DNA of 64,000 nt, from NCBI RefSeq assembly GCF_029626225.1, contig NZ_JARUBP010000001.1:7502001-7566000 (forward strand), in the 5' to 3' direction. The notes under the pieces were generated by a model, which was not told the origin of the DNA, did not search any database, and saw only the letters and a list, made by a program, of their open reading frames with translations. The first letter of the stretch is position 1; each line of letters opens with the position of its first letter. Source of the DNA: Asanoa sp. WMMD1127 (GTDB taxonomy: Bacteria > Actinomycetota > Actinomycetes > Mycobacteriales > Micromonosporaceae). Shown here one piece after another: positions 25,806 to 34,054 of this stretch. The translations under genes were made by a program, and so were the position numbers.

Positions 25806-27482
25806 ATGGGCGACCACGTTACCGAGATCGTCATCTTCACGTTGCTGTTCCTGCTGGTCAGCGGCATGGGCTTCGTGGCCGCGCGGTGGCGCGCGCCCAA
25901 CGACATGGCGCACCTCGACGAGTGGGGCCTGGGCGGGCGCAGCTTCGGCGGCTGGATCACCTGGTTCCTGGTGGGCGGTGACCTCTACACCGCGTACACC
26001 TTCGTCGCCGTGCCGGCCCTGCTCTTCGGCGCGGGCGCGGCCGGGTTCTTCGCCGTCCCGTACACGATCATCATCTATCCCCTGGTCTTCCTCGTCCTGG
26101 TGCGGCTCTGGTCGGTCTCGCACCGGCACGGCTTCGTGACGCCGGCCGACTTCGTGCGGTCGCGGTTCCAGTCGCCGACGCTGGCGCTGCTGATCGCGAT
26201 CACCGGCATCGTCGCCACGATGCCCTACATCGCGCTGCAGCTGGTCGGCATCGAGGCCGTGCTCAAGACGATGGGCGTGACCGGTGACAGCACGATCGCC
26301 CGGCACCTGCCGATCATCATCGCGTTCGCGATCCTGGCGGCCTACACCTACCAGTCCGGGCTGCGGGCGCCGGCGCTGATCGCGTTCGTCAAGGACACGC
26401 TGATCTACATCGTGATCCTGGTGGCGATCATCTACCTGCCGTACAAGCTGGGTGGTTGGGGCAAGATCTTCGACGCGGCGGACGCGAAGTTCGACGCGTC
26501 ACCCAATCCCAACGACGGCATCCTGCTGACCGCCGCCAACCAGTGGCAATACATCACGCTGGCCCTCGGCTCGGCGCTCGCGCTGTTCCTCTACCCGCAC
26601 AGCCTCACCGGCGTGCTGGCGAGCCGCAACCGCGACGTGATCAAGCGCAACATGTCGGCGCTGCCGGCCTACAGCCTGCTGCTCGGCCTGATCGCGCTGC
26701 TCGGCTTCATGGCGATCGCGGCCGGCGTCAAGCCGCTGCCGGGTGCCAAGGAGGGCTCGGTCGACAGCAACACGGTCGTGCCGCTGCTGTTCGACCAGCA
26801 GTTCCCGTCGTGGTTCGCGGGCGTCGCGTTCGCCGCCGTCGGCATCGGCGCCCTGGTGCCGGCGGCCATCATGTCGATCGCCGCGGCCAACCTGTTCACC
26901 CGCAACATCTACAAGGAATATTTGAAGCGCGACGCCACGCCCGCCCAGGAGGCCAACGTCTCCAAGATCACCTCACTGGTGGTCAAGGTCGGCGCGGTCG
27001 CCTGCATCGTGTTCCTCGACCCGCAGTTCTCGATCGACCTCCAGCTCATCGGCGGCGTGATCATCCTGCAGACACTGCCGGCGGTGGCGCTCGGCATCTA
27101 CACCCGGTGGTTCCACCGCGGCGGCCTGATCGCGGGCTGGGTGGCCGGCATGGGCCTGGGCACGTGGATGCTCTACCAGATCCCCAACGCCGCGACGGGC
27201 CGCGCCCACTTCGGCGGCTCGGCGTTCCCGCTGGAGAAGTTCGGCTTCATCGACTCCAAGACCACGGTGTACGTGGGTCTGGTCGCCGTGGCCGTCAACC
27301 TCGCCGTGGCTGCGCTGGTCACGCTGGCGCTGCGGGCCGGCAACGTCCCGGACGGCGGCGACGACACGCAGCCGGACGACTACTTCGCCGACGAGGGCGA
27401 CCCGCGGATCTCCGTGCCGGCCCAGCCGGCCGGCGGCACCGACGCCGACCTCGACTCGTCCCCGTCACCGAAGACCGCTTGA
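25806..27482 (+). CDS. Sodium:solute symporter (SSS family, monocarboxylate-type)
   Basis: 558 residues with about 13 membrane helices. N-terminal DEWGLGGRSFGGWITWFLVG is the characteristic SSS opening; later PADFVRSRF and the helix FLYPHSLTGVLASR match MctP-like carriers of lactate, pyruvate, acetate or alanine. The Asp/Glu-rich C-terminal tail (about 520-558) is cytoplasmic. ATG 25806. Operon partner is the DUF3311 gene. Substrate inferred from family resemblance. Confidence 0.9.
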   Translation: MGDHVTEIVIFTLLFLLVSGMGFVAARWRAPNDMAHLDEWGLGGRSFGGWITWFLVGGDLYTAYTFVAVPALLFGAGAAGFFAVPYTIIIYPLVFLVLVRLWSVSHRHGFVTPADFVRSRFQSPTLALLIAITGIVATMPYIALQLVGIEAVLKTMGVTGDSTIARHLPIIIAFAILAAYTYQSGLRAPALIAFVKDTLIYIVILVAIIYLPYKLGGWGKIFDAADAKFDASPNPNDGILLTAANQWQYITLALGSALALFLYPHSLTGVLASRNRDVIKRNMSALPAYSLLLGLIALLGFMAIAAGVKPLPGAKEGSVDSNTVVPLLFDQQFPSWFAGVAFAAVGIGALVPAAIMSIAAANLFTRNIYKEYLKRDATPAQEANVSKITSLVVKVGAVACIVFLDPQFSIDLQLIGGVIILQTLPAVALGIYTRWFHRGGLIAGWVAGMGLGTWMLYQIPNAATGRAHFGGSAFPLEKFGFIDSKTTVYVGLVAVAVNLAVAALVTLALRAGNVPDGGDDTQPDDYFADEGDPRISVPAQPAGGTDADLDSSPSPKTA

Positions 27483-27488
27483 CAGAAC

Positions 27489-27538
27489 GGCGCCTCCTTA
27501 TCGACTATCGATGCATCGGTAATCGATAAGGAGGCGCC
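27489..27538 (+). promoter_or_regulatory. SD-burying hairpin upstream of the DUF2975 gene
   Basis: A perfect 16-bp inverted repeat (GGCGCCTCCTTATCGA/TCGATAAGGAGGCGCC) with an 18-nt loop that itself holds the palindrome CGATGCATCG. The right arm contains the AAGGAGG ribosome site, 9 nt before the ATG. Nested TATCGAT-type elements could alternatively be an operator for the XRE protein encoded by this operon. Confidence 0.7.
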
Positions 27539-27543
27539 TCGTC

Positions 27544-28116
27544 ATGAAGTGGACGCGCGACTGGCTTCGCGATCTTCAGCTCCTGATCGGCGCGAGCATG
27601 GTCGTCTTCGCCGGGATCATCGTGTTCCGCCTGGTGTCGGTGTTCGCCGGCGGCGCGGTCTGCGCCGGCATCGTCGGCGCGCCGGTCGACGTGGCGGTCA
27701 CCGGGCTGCGCCCGGGCGCCCAGGCGGCTGACACCGCCGCGGTGTGCGTGGAGTCGCCGTCCGTCAGCCAGGTCATGCTGATGCTGCTCCACGACGGCCC
27801 GGCCCTGGTCGCCGCCGGCATCGCGGCCGCCCTGCTCTATCGGATCGTCCGCGACGCCCGCCGGCACGACCCCTTCACCGCGACCACGGTCCGGCGGCTG
27901 CGCCAGCTGGCCTGGTTCCTGCTCGTCGCCGGCGTCGTCGTCACGTCGGCCGCCAACACCTCGTCGGGCCTGCTGCTGCACACGATGGTCGAGCGCGGCA
28001 CCGCCCCCAACCAGGCGATGTGGACCTGGCTGTTCGTGGCCGTCGGCGTGGGGGCGGTCGCCGAGATCGTCAACCGCGGCGTCGCCCTGCGGGCCGAGCT
28101 CGACACGGTCATCTGA
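27544..28116 (+). CDS. DUF2975 family membrane protein
   Basis: 190 residues, four predicted membrane helices (about 12-34, 80-97, 117-137, 158-177). Between helices 1 and 2 lies an outside loop with two Cys (about residues 39 and 67) that could form a disulfide. The motif HDPFTATTVRRLRQLAWF near the middle is typical of DUF2975. These proteins are nearly always paired with a small XRE regulator, as here (TGATG overlap). Function unknown. Confidence 0.88.
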   Translation: MKWTRDWLRDLQLLIGASMVVFAGIIVFRLVSVFAGGAVCAGIVGAPVDVAVTGLRPGAQAADTAAVCVESPSVSQVMLMLLHDGPALVAAGIAAALLYRIVRDARRHDPFTATTVRRLRQLAWFLLVAGVVVTSAANTSSGLLLHTMVERGTAPNQAMWTWLFVAVGVGAVAEIVNRGVALRAELDTVI

Positions 28117-28340
28117 TGCCGCCGGGGGAGGAGCACCGGGTCGAGGTGCACATCGACAAGCTCCTGGCGGAGCGCGGCATGACCCTGACGGAGCTCGCCG
28201 ACCGCGTCGGCCTCACACTGGCCAACCTGTCGATCCTGAAGAACGGCCGCGCCCGGGCCGTGCGTTTCTCGACCTTGAGCGCGTTGTGCACGGCCCTGGA
28301 CTGCCAGCCGGGCGACCTCTTCACGGTGCGGGAGCGCTGA
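28116..28340 (+). CDS. Small XRE-family regulator (YozG-like)
   Basis: 74 residues, a bare Cro/CI helix-turn-helix: IDKLLAERGMTLTELADRVGLT, then LANLSILKNGRARAVRFSTL and CQPGDLF at the C-terminus. ATG 28116 shares one base with the upstream stop. Typical partner of DUF2975 membrane proteins; presumably represses its own operon, perhaps through the palindromes at 27.5 kb. A GTG ten codons in is a less likely start. Confidence 0.9.
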   Translation: MPPGEEHRVEVHIDKLLAERGMTLTELADRVGLTLANLSILKNGRARAVRFSTLSALCTALDCQPGDLFTVRER

Positions 28341-28403
28341 TCGCCACCAACGGCCGCTCGATGGTGACCGCCCGGGCGCCGCCTGCGCCCGCGACTCGGT
28401 CGG

Positions 28404-28660
28404 CAGCCACGCTCCTCGGCCACGCTCCTCGGCCAGGCTCCTCGGCCGCGCTGCGCGGCCGCGCCCCTCGGCCCGCTGCGCGGCCGCGCCCCTCGTCCGC
28501 GCCCCTCGGCCGCGCCCCTCGTCCGCGCCCCTCGTCCGCGCCCCTCGGCCGCGCCCCTCGTCCGCGCCCCTCGTCCGCGCCCCTCGGCCGCGCCCCTCGT
28601 CCGCGCCCCTCGTCCGCGCCCCTCGGCCGCGCCCCTCGGCCGCGCCCCTCGGCCGCGCTG
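28404..28660. repeat. GC-rich 13-bp tandem repeat array
   Basis: Thirteen exact-length units of CGCCCCTCGKCCG run from 28487 to 28655. The variable base K follows T-G-TTG-TTG-TTG-G-G, so a 39-bp higher-order unit is repeated. Degenerate units extend left to about 28404. It lies between the XRE gene and the next convergent gene. No coding frame on either strand is believable. Confidence 0.9.
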
Positions 28661-28712
28661 GTCGGCGGCGCTGGTCGGCCGCCACTCCGTCGGCCCCCCG
28701 CGCCCGCTTCGT

Positions 28713-28777
28713 AGATCTAGGTAAATTTACGTCGCTCTAGCAGCTGTCGCTCTAGCAGCATTTAATTACCTAGATCT
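28713..28777. repeat. AT-rich inverted-repeat element
   Basis: 12-bp perfect terminal inverted repeats (AGATCTAGGTAA at 28713-28724, TTACCTAGATCT at 28766-28777) enclose a 14-bp direct repeat GTCGCTCTAGCAGC present twice (28731, 28746). The composition is unlike the surroundings. It may be a bidirectional terminator, a protein-binding site, or a remnant of a small mobile element. Confidence 0.7.
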
Positions 28778-28817
28778 CCATCTGCGGGCCGGCGGCGGCC
28801 GCGAGGGTGGTGAAGCG

Positions 28818-29582
28818 TCAGGTGAAGGCGTGGACCAGTAGGTAGATGCCGATGCCCGTGCCGAAGATGACGATGATCGTCTTCAGGAGGCGGCCCGGTA
28901 GGCGGCGGGCCAGGCGGGCGCCGAGGTAGCCGCCGACGATCGTGGCCGGCGCCAGGACCGCGACCGTGGCCCAGTTGACCGGGCCGAACAGGGCGAACAC
29001 CACGACGGTGGTCAGCCCGACGGTCGCGGACAGCAGGTTCTTGACGGCGGTGACCCGCGCCAGCGTCTCGTCGAGGACCAGCGCCAACCCCGCCACGAAC
29101 ATGACCCCCAGCGCCGCCCCGAAGTATCCACCGTAGACCGCGCCCAGCGCGACCATCGAGTGGAGCATCGCCTGCTGGCGCGCGTGGCTGATCCGGGCCG
29201 GATGGCCGACGACGCGCCGCAGCTGGTCCTGGAACGCCAGCACCGCGGTCGCGCCGAGCACCAGGAACGGCACCACCTTGTCGAACGCGGTCTCGGGCGT
29301 GATCAGCAGCAGCACGCAGCCCGCGATGGCTCCCGCGACCGCGGTCGGCAGCAACAGCACGGTCCGCCGGAGCTGGCCGCGAAGGTCGTGCCGCGACCCG
29401 TACACGCTTGCGAAGTAGCCCGGACACACCGCGACGCTGTTGCTGACGTTGGCGGGCACCGACGGCAGCCCGATCCCGAGCAGCGCCGGGAAGGTGATCA
29501 GCGAACCCCCACCGGCGATCGCGTTCATCAGGCCGGCCGCCAACCCGGCGGCGAGCAGCAGAACGGCCTGGGAGAGATCCAT
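28818..29582 (-). CDS. TauE/SafE family membrane permease
   Basis: 254 residues, about eight membrane helices, two inverted halves. The N-terminal GLMNAIAGGGSLITFPALLGIGLP and the mid-protein AVYGGYFGAALGVMF are characteristic. The family exports sulfite, sulfoacetate or other organic anions. ATG 29582 chosen; the ribosome site is weak. Head-to-head with rnpB, sharing a 37-nt interval. Despite the family's sulfur link, it is 16 kb from the sulfur island and lacks its operator motif. Confidence 0.88.
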   Translation of the reverse strand: MDLSQAVLLLAAGLAAGLMNAIAGGGSLITFPALLGIGLPSVPANVSNSVAVCPGYFASVYGSRHDLRGQLRRTVLLLPTAVAGAIAGCVLLLITPETAFDKVVPFLVLGATAVLAFQDQLRRVVGHPARISHARQQAMLHSMVALGAVYGGYFGAALGVMFVAGLALVLDETLARVTAVKNLLSATVGLTTVVVFALFGPVNWATVAVLAPATIVGGYLGARLARRLPGRLLKTIIVIFGTGIGIYLLVHAFT

Positions 29583-29619
29583 CGCAGGGGAGCCTAGCCG
29601 CACCGGTACGATGGGGCAT

Positions 29620-30035
29620 GACGGGCGAGTCGGCTGGGCGGTCGCGTCGGCGGCCTGCGAGGGCCGTCGCCGAGGAACGTCCGGACTCCGCAGGGCAGGG
29701 TGGTTGTTAACGGCAACCCGGGGTGACCCGCGGGAAAGTGCCACAGAAAACAAACCGCCAGGCGTACGCGCCTGGTAAGGGTGAAACGGCGGGGTAAGAG
29801 CCCACCAGCGCACCGGGTGACCGGCGCGGCTCGGTAAACCCCACCCGGAGCAAGGCCAAAAGGGCCGTCCGACCGCAAGGCCGGACGACCTGCGCAGGCG
29901 TTCGAGGGCTGCCCGCCCGAGCCTGCGGGTAGGCCGCTGGAGCCTGCCGGCAACGGCAGACCGAGATGGATGGCCGCCACCCGCCGCCGAGAGGCGGCAG
30001 GAACAGAATCCGGCGTACAGGCCGACTCGCCCGTC
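29620..30035 (+). ncRNA. rnpB: RNase P RNA, bacterial class A
   Basis: Catalytic RNA of tRNA 5' maturation. The conserved blocks are present in order: GAGGAACGTCCGGACTCC near 29670, CAGGGCAGGGTGGTTGTTAA, AAAGTGCCACAGAAAACAAA, GGTAAGGGTGAAACGGCGG, GTAAGAGCCCACCAGC, GGTAAACCCCACCCGGAGCA and ACAGAATCCGGCGTACAGGC. The ends pair (GACGGGCGAGTCGGC with GCCGACTCGCCCGTC), which sets the limits. Length about 416 nt is normal for actinobacteria. Confidence 0.98.
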
Positions 30036-30292
30036 ACCTACCCTTGGTCACCCTGTTTGACCTGCTGCTTCGAACGGCAGTGCTGGTCGACGTTGGTCGA
30101 TGTTGGGTGGCGTTTGACGGCCCGGTGGCGGCCCGGACGGCCCACACACGGCCCACAGACGGCCCGGCGGAGATCGTCTACATCGCGGCCTATCGGCTGG
30201 CTTTGACCTTCGCGCTGGTGGCGGTTGTGGCGGTCGGTGGGCCATCCCGTCGCACATCCACGCGGCGCAACCGCGTCTGGAAGGCTGAGCCT

Positions 30293-30769
30293 ATGCAGGT
30301 TTCCTCCCCGCCGCCGGAAACGATCGCGGCTGCCACCAGCCCCGACTGGTCAGCTCGAGCCGACGCAGGACGACACCTCGCCGCCTGGGCTGATCAGGAC
30401 GACATCGCTGTCATCCTCCAAGGGCTCCTGATGGACCGTGGTGACACCGCTGTGGTCGAAGCGACCTGCCTGGCCCTGTTACGCCGCAACGACATTGACG
30501 GCGCCCGACTCGTGGCCCGAGCGACCGCCACAGCCGACGACCTCCTCGCCGTCGGCCTCGATCACCTTGACCACCTCCACGACGCCGTAACCACCTACCT
30601 CATTCCCGACGGCCCCGCGGATCAACTCCTCGCCCTCTGCGACGCCTTGGCCCCCGACCCCGACCCCGCCACCGCGACTGGAGCCACCCGACTTGCCGAC
30701 TGGGCACGCCCGTCGTCGCCCGCTGGTGATCAGCCTCATTACCCTGTGCCCAATAACAAGATCGTCTAG
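30293..30769 (+). CDS. Hypothetical helical-repeat protein
   Basis: 158 residues, predicted all-helical, with HEAT-like helix pairs: SARADAGRHLAAWADQDD, VVEATCLALLRRNDIDGARLV and DDLLAVGLDHLDHLHDAV. No enzyme motif. ATG 30293 follows a GAAGG site. Codon third positions are somewhat less GC-biased (many GACGACATC-type codons but also GCT, CTC), hinting at accessory status. Such proteins occur near contact-inhibition or mobile genes, but there is no such context here. Confidence 0.6.
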   Translation: MQVSSPPPETIAAATSPDWSARADAGRHLAAWADQDDIAVILQGLLMDRGDTAVVEATCLALLRRNDIDGARLVARATATADDLLAVGLDHLDHLHDAVTTYLIPDGPADQLLALCDALAPDPDPATATGATRLADWARPSSPAGDQPHYPVPNNKIV

Positions 30770-30834
30770 CCGGAGCTGTCACGGATCATCTGACCCGGAT
30801 CCGTAACGCTTCAACTGGAACCCGGCAGACTGTC

Positions 30835-30853
30835 GTAGGGCCGAAGGCCCTAC
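30835..30853. terminator. Hairpin between convergent genes
   Basis: GTAGGGCC-GAA-GGCCCTAC, a perfect 8-bp stem with 3-nt loop, lies between the converging hypothetical genes ending at 30769 and 30939. It probably serves as a bidirectional terminator, although no U-run follows. Confidence 0.6.
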
Positions 30854-30938
30854 CCGCCGGAGGCCCACCCGCCGGAAACGGGTTCCCGAGACATCGCCCG
30901 AGTGCTGAGTCAGAGGAGTTGGCATCTGCCGGTCGCTC

Positions 30939-31292
30939 CTATGGCCGGGATTGCGCCTTGTTGCTGCCGGCACGGTCGGCGCGCCACTGGAGGAAGAGGT
31001 AGGTGAACAGCAGGCCGAAGAACGCCAACTGGAGCACACCGAGAATGCTCAGGCTCGGTCGTTGCCAGCTACCGGGCATAAGCTCTCGCGCCTCGAACAG
31101 AAGCCCCGCAACGCCACCGCAGGTGGCACCCGATGCCCAAAGGCGGGGACGGTATACGGCGCGACCGAACAACCTGGCAGTGCCGCCGCGTCGGCTGCGC
31201 GCCAGCACAACCGCGGCTAGAACGATCAGCGCCGTGCTGCCGCTGATGACCACGAACATCAGCACGAGCGAAGCCGCGTCGGGAGACGTCAC
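30939..31292 (-). CDS. Hypothetical small membrane protein
   Basis: 117 residues with three hydrophobic helices (about 8-30, 52-67 and 80-103) and a basic loop RSRRGG after the first. No known family. GTG start at 31292. It is convergent with the helical-repeat gene and separated by a hairpin. The C-terminus is short and charged. Confidence 0.55.
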   Translation of the reverse strand: MTSPDAASLVLMFVVISGSTALIVLAAVVLARSRRGGTARLFGRAVYRPRLWASGATCGGVAGLLFEARELMPGSWQRPSLSILGVLQLAFFGLLFTYLFLQWRADRAGSNKAQSRP

Positions 31293-31354
31293 GGCGTCAG
31301 GGTAGCCACAGCGCGCCGCAACCGGGGCTGGCGGTCAGCTCGCGCCAGGAGTCA

Positions 31355-31744
31355 TTACTGGCGTCCATGGTGTTGGGGGCCGGCTCCCTTTCGCGCCGCG
31401 CGCTCGCTGCTCAGATATCGAACCGGCTTGCCGAGCGACTCCGCGTAGGCGATCTCCTTTCGGGTCGACTCGCCCAGGTAGCCGCCGGGGTCCACGATGT
31501 ACACCTCGTCAGCCATGCGGATCTTCTGGAAATGCACCGCGCCGAGCCGCTCCTTCAGGGCCGAGGTGTCGGCTGTGTCGGGGAGGCTGAACATCCCGAG
31601 GCTGATCACGACGCAACCTTCCAGCGTGAGCCGCTGGTTGACCTCCGCGAACTCGGCCTCGAACCTGGTCGAGCCGCAGAGCGTGATGACCTTCGCCTCG
31701 CCCTTGGCCGACTGCGGCGCCTGCCGATTCTCCATAAGAGTCAT
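31355..31744 (-). CDS. Nucleoside 2-deoxyribosyltransferase-like protein, copy B
   Basis: 129 residues, near-identical to the protein at 22.8 kb: ITLCGSTRF loop, ADEVYIVDPGGYLG and GESTRKEIAY all conserved. Differences are few (for example HQ to NR near the start, E to A twice). It carries a 17-residue extra C-terminus (RAARKGAGPQHHGRQ) because the shared sequence ends one codon before copy A's stop. Fold suggests nucleotide binding; role unknown. Start ATG 31744, with an alternative three codons in. Confidence 0.75.
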   Translation of the reverse strand: MTLMENRQAPQSAKGEAKVITLCGSTRFEAEFAEVNQRLTLEGCVVISLGMFSLPDTADTSALKERLGAVHFQKIRMADEVYIVDPGGYLGESTRKEIAYAESLGKPVRYLSSERAARKGAGPQHHGRQ

Positions 31745-31774
31745 GATCGGTGAACGGGCGGACGGAGTCCATCG
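31403..31774 (-). repeat. Inverted-duplicate copy B (372 bp)
   Basis: Counterpart of 22800-23171 in opposite orientation. Recombination between the copies would invert the intervening 8.2 kb containing the chitinase, symporter and rnpB genes. Confidence 0.85.
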
Positions 31775-31850
31775 CCGTCGCGGAGCCTCGCGTGCCATCG
31801 CCGGTCAGTTCGGGTGGAACTCACGGCCTAGCCTGACACCTGGCCAAGTC

Positions 31851-32429
31851 TCAGGCGGGATCGACCGTCTTCACCATCACGCAGTTCTTCAGCCCCTTGG
31901 GCCGGTCGTAGGTGAAGCCGAGCCGTTCGTAGAGGCGACGCGTGCCGTTGTAGAGGAAGGACGACGACATCTTCTTGGTCTGGTTGGTCAGGTCGTGCGG
32001 GTAGCTCTCGACCCGTCCCCCGCCGGCCTGGGCGATGAGGTCCAGCGCGCCGGTGATCGCCAGCTCGGTCACGCCTTGTCGCCGGTGGCGCTTGTCGACG
32101 AAGACGCAGGTGATCCGGTAGTCGGGGTCCGCCGCCTTCGTGGCGTCGTACTCCTTGCGGTGGTGGATGCTGGGCAGCTCGACCGGGGTGCCGTACTGCG
32201 CCCACGCGATGGCCTCGGCGCCGTCCATCACCAGCGCGGCGTGCGCCTGGCCCTGCTCGACGTACGCCTTCTTCAGCGCCCGGTTGACCTCCGCGCCCTG
32301 GCCGCGCTCGGGCCCGTCGGGGTGGAACCAGATGCACCAGCAGCCCCCGAAGATGCCGTTGTGCCGCAGCACCAGCGCATCGAAGGCCGGCCAGGTTTCG
32401 GAGCTCAGCGGCGCGATGGTGTACGACAT
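31851..32429 (-). CDS. GNAT family N-acetyltransferase
   Basis: 192 residues. The acetyl-CoA-binding segment is VFVDKRHRRQGVTELAITGAL (R/Q-x-x-G-x-A type: RRQGVT, about 113-120), with a C-terminal LYERLGFTYDRP typical of the GNAT beta6-alpha4 end. The N-terminal GGCWCIWFH is a feature I recall in a distinct actinobacterial subgroup. Substrate unknown. ATG 32429. Standalone. Confidence 0.82.
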   Translation of the reverse strand: MSYTIAPLSSETWPAFDALVLRHNGIFGGCWCIWFHPDGPERGQGAEVNRALKKAYVEQGQAHAALVMDGAEAIAWAQYGTPVELPSIHHRKEYDATKAADPDYRITCVFVDKRHRRQGVTELAITGALDLIAQAGGGRVESYPHDLTNQTKKMSSSFLYNGTRRLYERLGFTYDRPKGLKNCVMVKTVDPA

Positions 32430-32532
32430 GCGTGCACGATTTCACACAGCGCTGCCCTGTGTGACCCGCCGTCACCCGAGGTGGGTCCACCGAGGTCACA
32501 CGAAGATCGCGAGGGCGCTAACGTATCGAGCC

Positions 32533-32940
32533 ATGTTGGTTCGGCCGACCGCGGTCTGGCGGGAGACGGTGGCGCGGGAGGCGGCCGCGCTCGCGGCCGG
32601 CAGCCTTGATCCCGCCGACGCCTTCGCGGTCGCGCTCTGGCCCGAGGCGATGATCCGCGAGACCGAGGCCGTGCTGGACCTCTTCGAGGACGACGTCACC
32701 CACCTGGTGCGCCAGCCCGCCACCGACCGCGAGCTCAGCGCCGTCATCGAGGTCACGGTGAAAGCCCTCAACGCCGTCAACGCGCGCCACGGCGGCCGCG
32801 CCTACGAGACCGGTGAGCGGGAGCTGCTCTGCGCCTACATCGAACACGTGCTCGACGACGCCGGGATCGACGTCGACGCGTTCGCCGCGCGCCACCGGCT
32901 CACCCGGCACGAGATCACCGACCGGTGGCGCACGTGGTGA
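32533..32940 (+). CDS. Hypothetical helical protein
   Basis: 135 residues, mostly helical and acidic: starts MLVRPTAVWRETVAREAAAL, contains WPEAMIRETEAVLDLFEDDV, and ends RHRLTRHEITDRWRTW. No family recognised and no membrane segment. ATG 32533. It converges on the RNase H/phosphatase gene with a 7-nt gap. Good third-position GC bias supports a real gene. Confidence 0.6.
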   Translation: MLVRPTAVWRETVAREAAALAAGSLDPADAFAVALWPEAMIRETEAVLDLFEDDVTHLVRQPATDRELSAVIEVTVKALNAVNARHGGRAYETGERELLCAYIEHVLDDAGIDVDAFAARHRLTRHEITDRWRTW

Positions 32941-32947
32941 CGACGAC

Positions 32948-34054
32948 TCAGCGCAGGTGGGACGTGTCGTTGACCGTCCGCACCGCCACCCCGCCGTCCG
33001 GCCAGTAGTCCACAGTCGACAACCCGGCCGGGTCCAGATAGAGCCGGTGCAGGAAGCCGTCGCCGCCCGCCAGGGCGTCCCGAAGGATGAGCTTCAGCGG
33101 CGACACGTGGGAGACCACCACGACCGCGCTCGACGGATAGGCGGACTGCAGCGCCGCCACCGCCCTGCGGGCCCGGGTCGCCACCGCCGTGAAGGACTCG
33201 CCGTCCGGCGGCGCCACCGACGGGTCCGCCAGCCACGCGTCCAGCTCAGCGGCCCAGCGCGACCGTACCTCCGCGAACGTCAGGCCTTCCCACGACCCGA
33301 AGTCGCACTCGATCAGATCGTCGTCGACGCGGACCGGCACCCCGCCGCCCAGCTCCCGGGCGATCGCCTCCGCCGTGGCCACACACCGCGACAGCGGCGA
33401 GCTCACCACCGCGACCGCGTCCGGAGCGCGGGCCGCCACGACGACCCCGGCCGCCGTCGCCTGGGCCTCCCCGACGGTCGACAACGGCACGTCGCCCCGC
33501 CCCGAATAGCGGCCCTGGGCGGTCAGCGCCGTCGCACCGTGCCGCACCAGCAGCAGCCGGGTCGCGCCCGACAGCGGCCGCGGCTCCCACGACCGGGGTG
33601 CGGACGCCGCCGCCGGCGCGGCGCTGGACACCGGGGCGATGCCCGCGGCCGCGTCCATGGCCGCGTTGGCCAAGGCGTCCGCGTGGGTGTTGCGGTCGCG
33701 CGGTATCCAGGTGAACGACACCCGGTCGAACCGGCTGACCAGCGACGCCGCCTCGGCCGCCAGGGGGCGCAGGCCGGCGTTCTTGATCTGCCAGCGGCCC
33801 GACATCTGCTCGACGACCAGCTTGGAGTCCATCCGGACGTCCACCTCGGCCGCGCCCAGGTCGACCGCGGCCTGCAGCCCGGCGATCAGACCGCGATATT
33901 CCGCCACGTTGTTCGTCGTGATCCCGAGCGCCTCCGAGCGCTCGGCCAGCACGTCACCGGAGACAGACCGGACCACCGCGCCGTAACCGGCCGGCCCCGG
34001 ATTCCCCCGGGCGCCCCCGTCGGCCTCCATGACCACCCGGGTCGGCGCACTCAC
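32948..34054 (-). CDS. Bifunctional RNase H / acid phosphatase
   Basis: 368 residues in two parts. N-terminal type I RNase H (about 1-140) with EADGGARGNPG (Asp12), Glu52 (AEYRGL) and Asp76 (RMDSKLV), removing RNA from RNA-DNA hybrids. C-terminal histidine phosphatase (about 170-368) with LLVRHGATALT, which in CobC-like members acts on alpha-ribazole phosphate or other phosphates. Matches the mycobacterial Rv2228c architecture as I recall it. GTG start at 34054 overlaps the zinc-ribbon gene stop by 4 nt. Confidence 0.94.
   Translation of the reverse strand: MSAPTRVVMEADGGARGNPGPAGYGAVVRSVSGDVLAERSEALGITTNNVAEYRGLIAGLQAAVDLGAAEVDVRMDSKLVVEQMSGRWQIKNAGLRPLAAEAASLVSRFDRVSFTWIPRDRNTHADALANAAMDAAAGIAPVSSAAPAAASAPRSWEPRPLSGATRLLLVRHGATALTAQGRYSGRGDVPLSTVGEAQATAAGVVVAARAPDAVAVVSSPLSRCVATAEAIARELGGGVPVRVDDDLIECDFGSWEGLTFAEVRSRWAAELDAWLADPSVAPPDGESFTAVATRARRAVAALQSAYPSSAVVVVSHVSPLKLILRDALAGGDGFLHRLYLDPAGLSTVDYWPDGGVAVRTVNDTSHLR

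Noticed and set aside
28487-28655. Tandem array as a possible CRISPR
   Set aside because: Units are contiguous with no spacers and only 13 bp long; no cas genes nearby.
29594-30206. Open frames across rnpB
   Set aside because: The sequence is clearly RNase P RNA; the frames are accidental.
30293-31744. Possible mobile island
   Set aside because: Hypothetical genes and a duplicated gene but no integrase, transposase, tRNA or att-like direct repeat seen.
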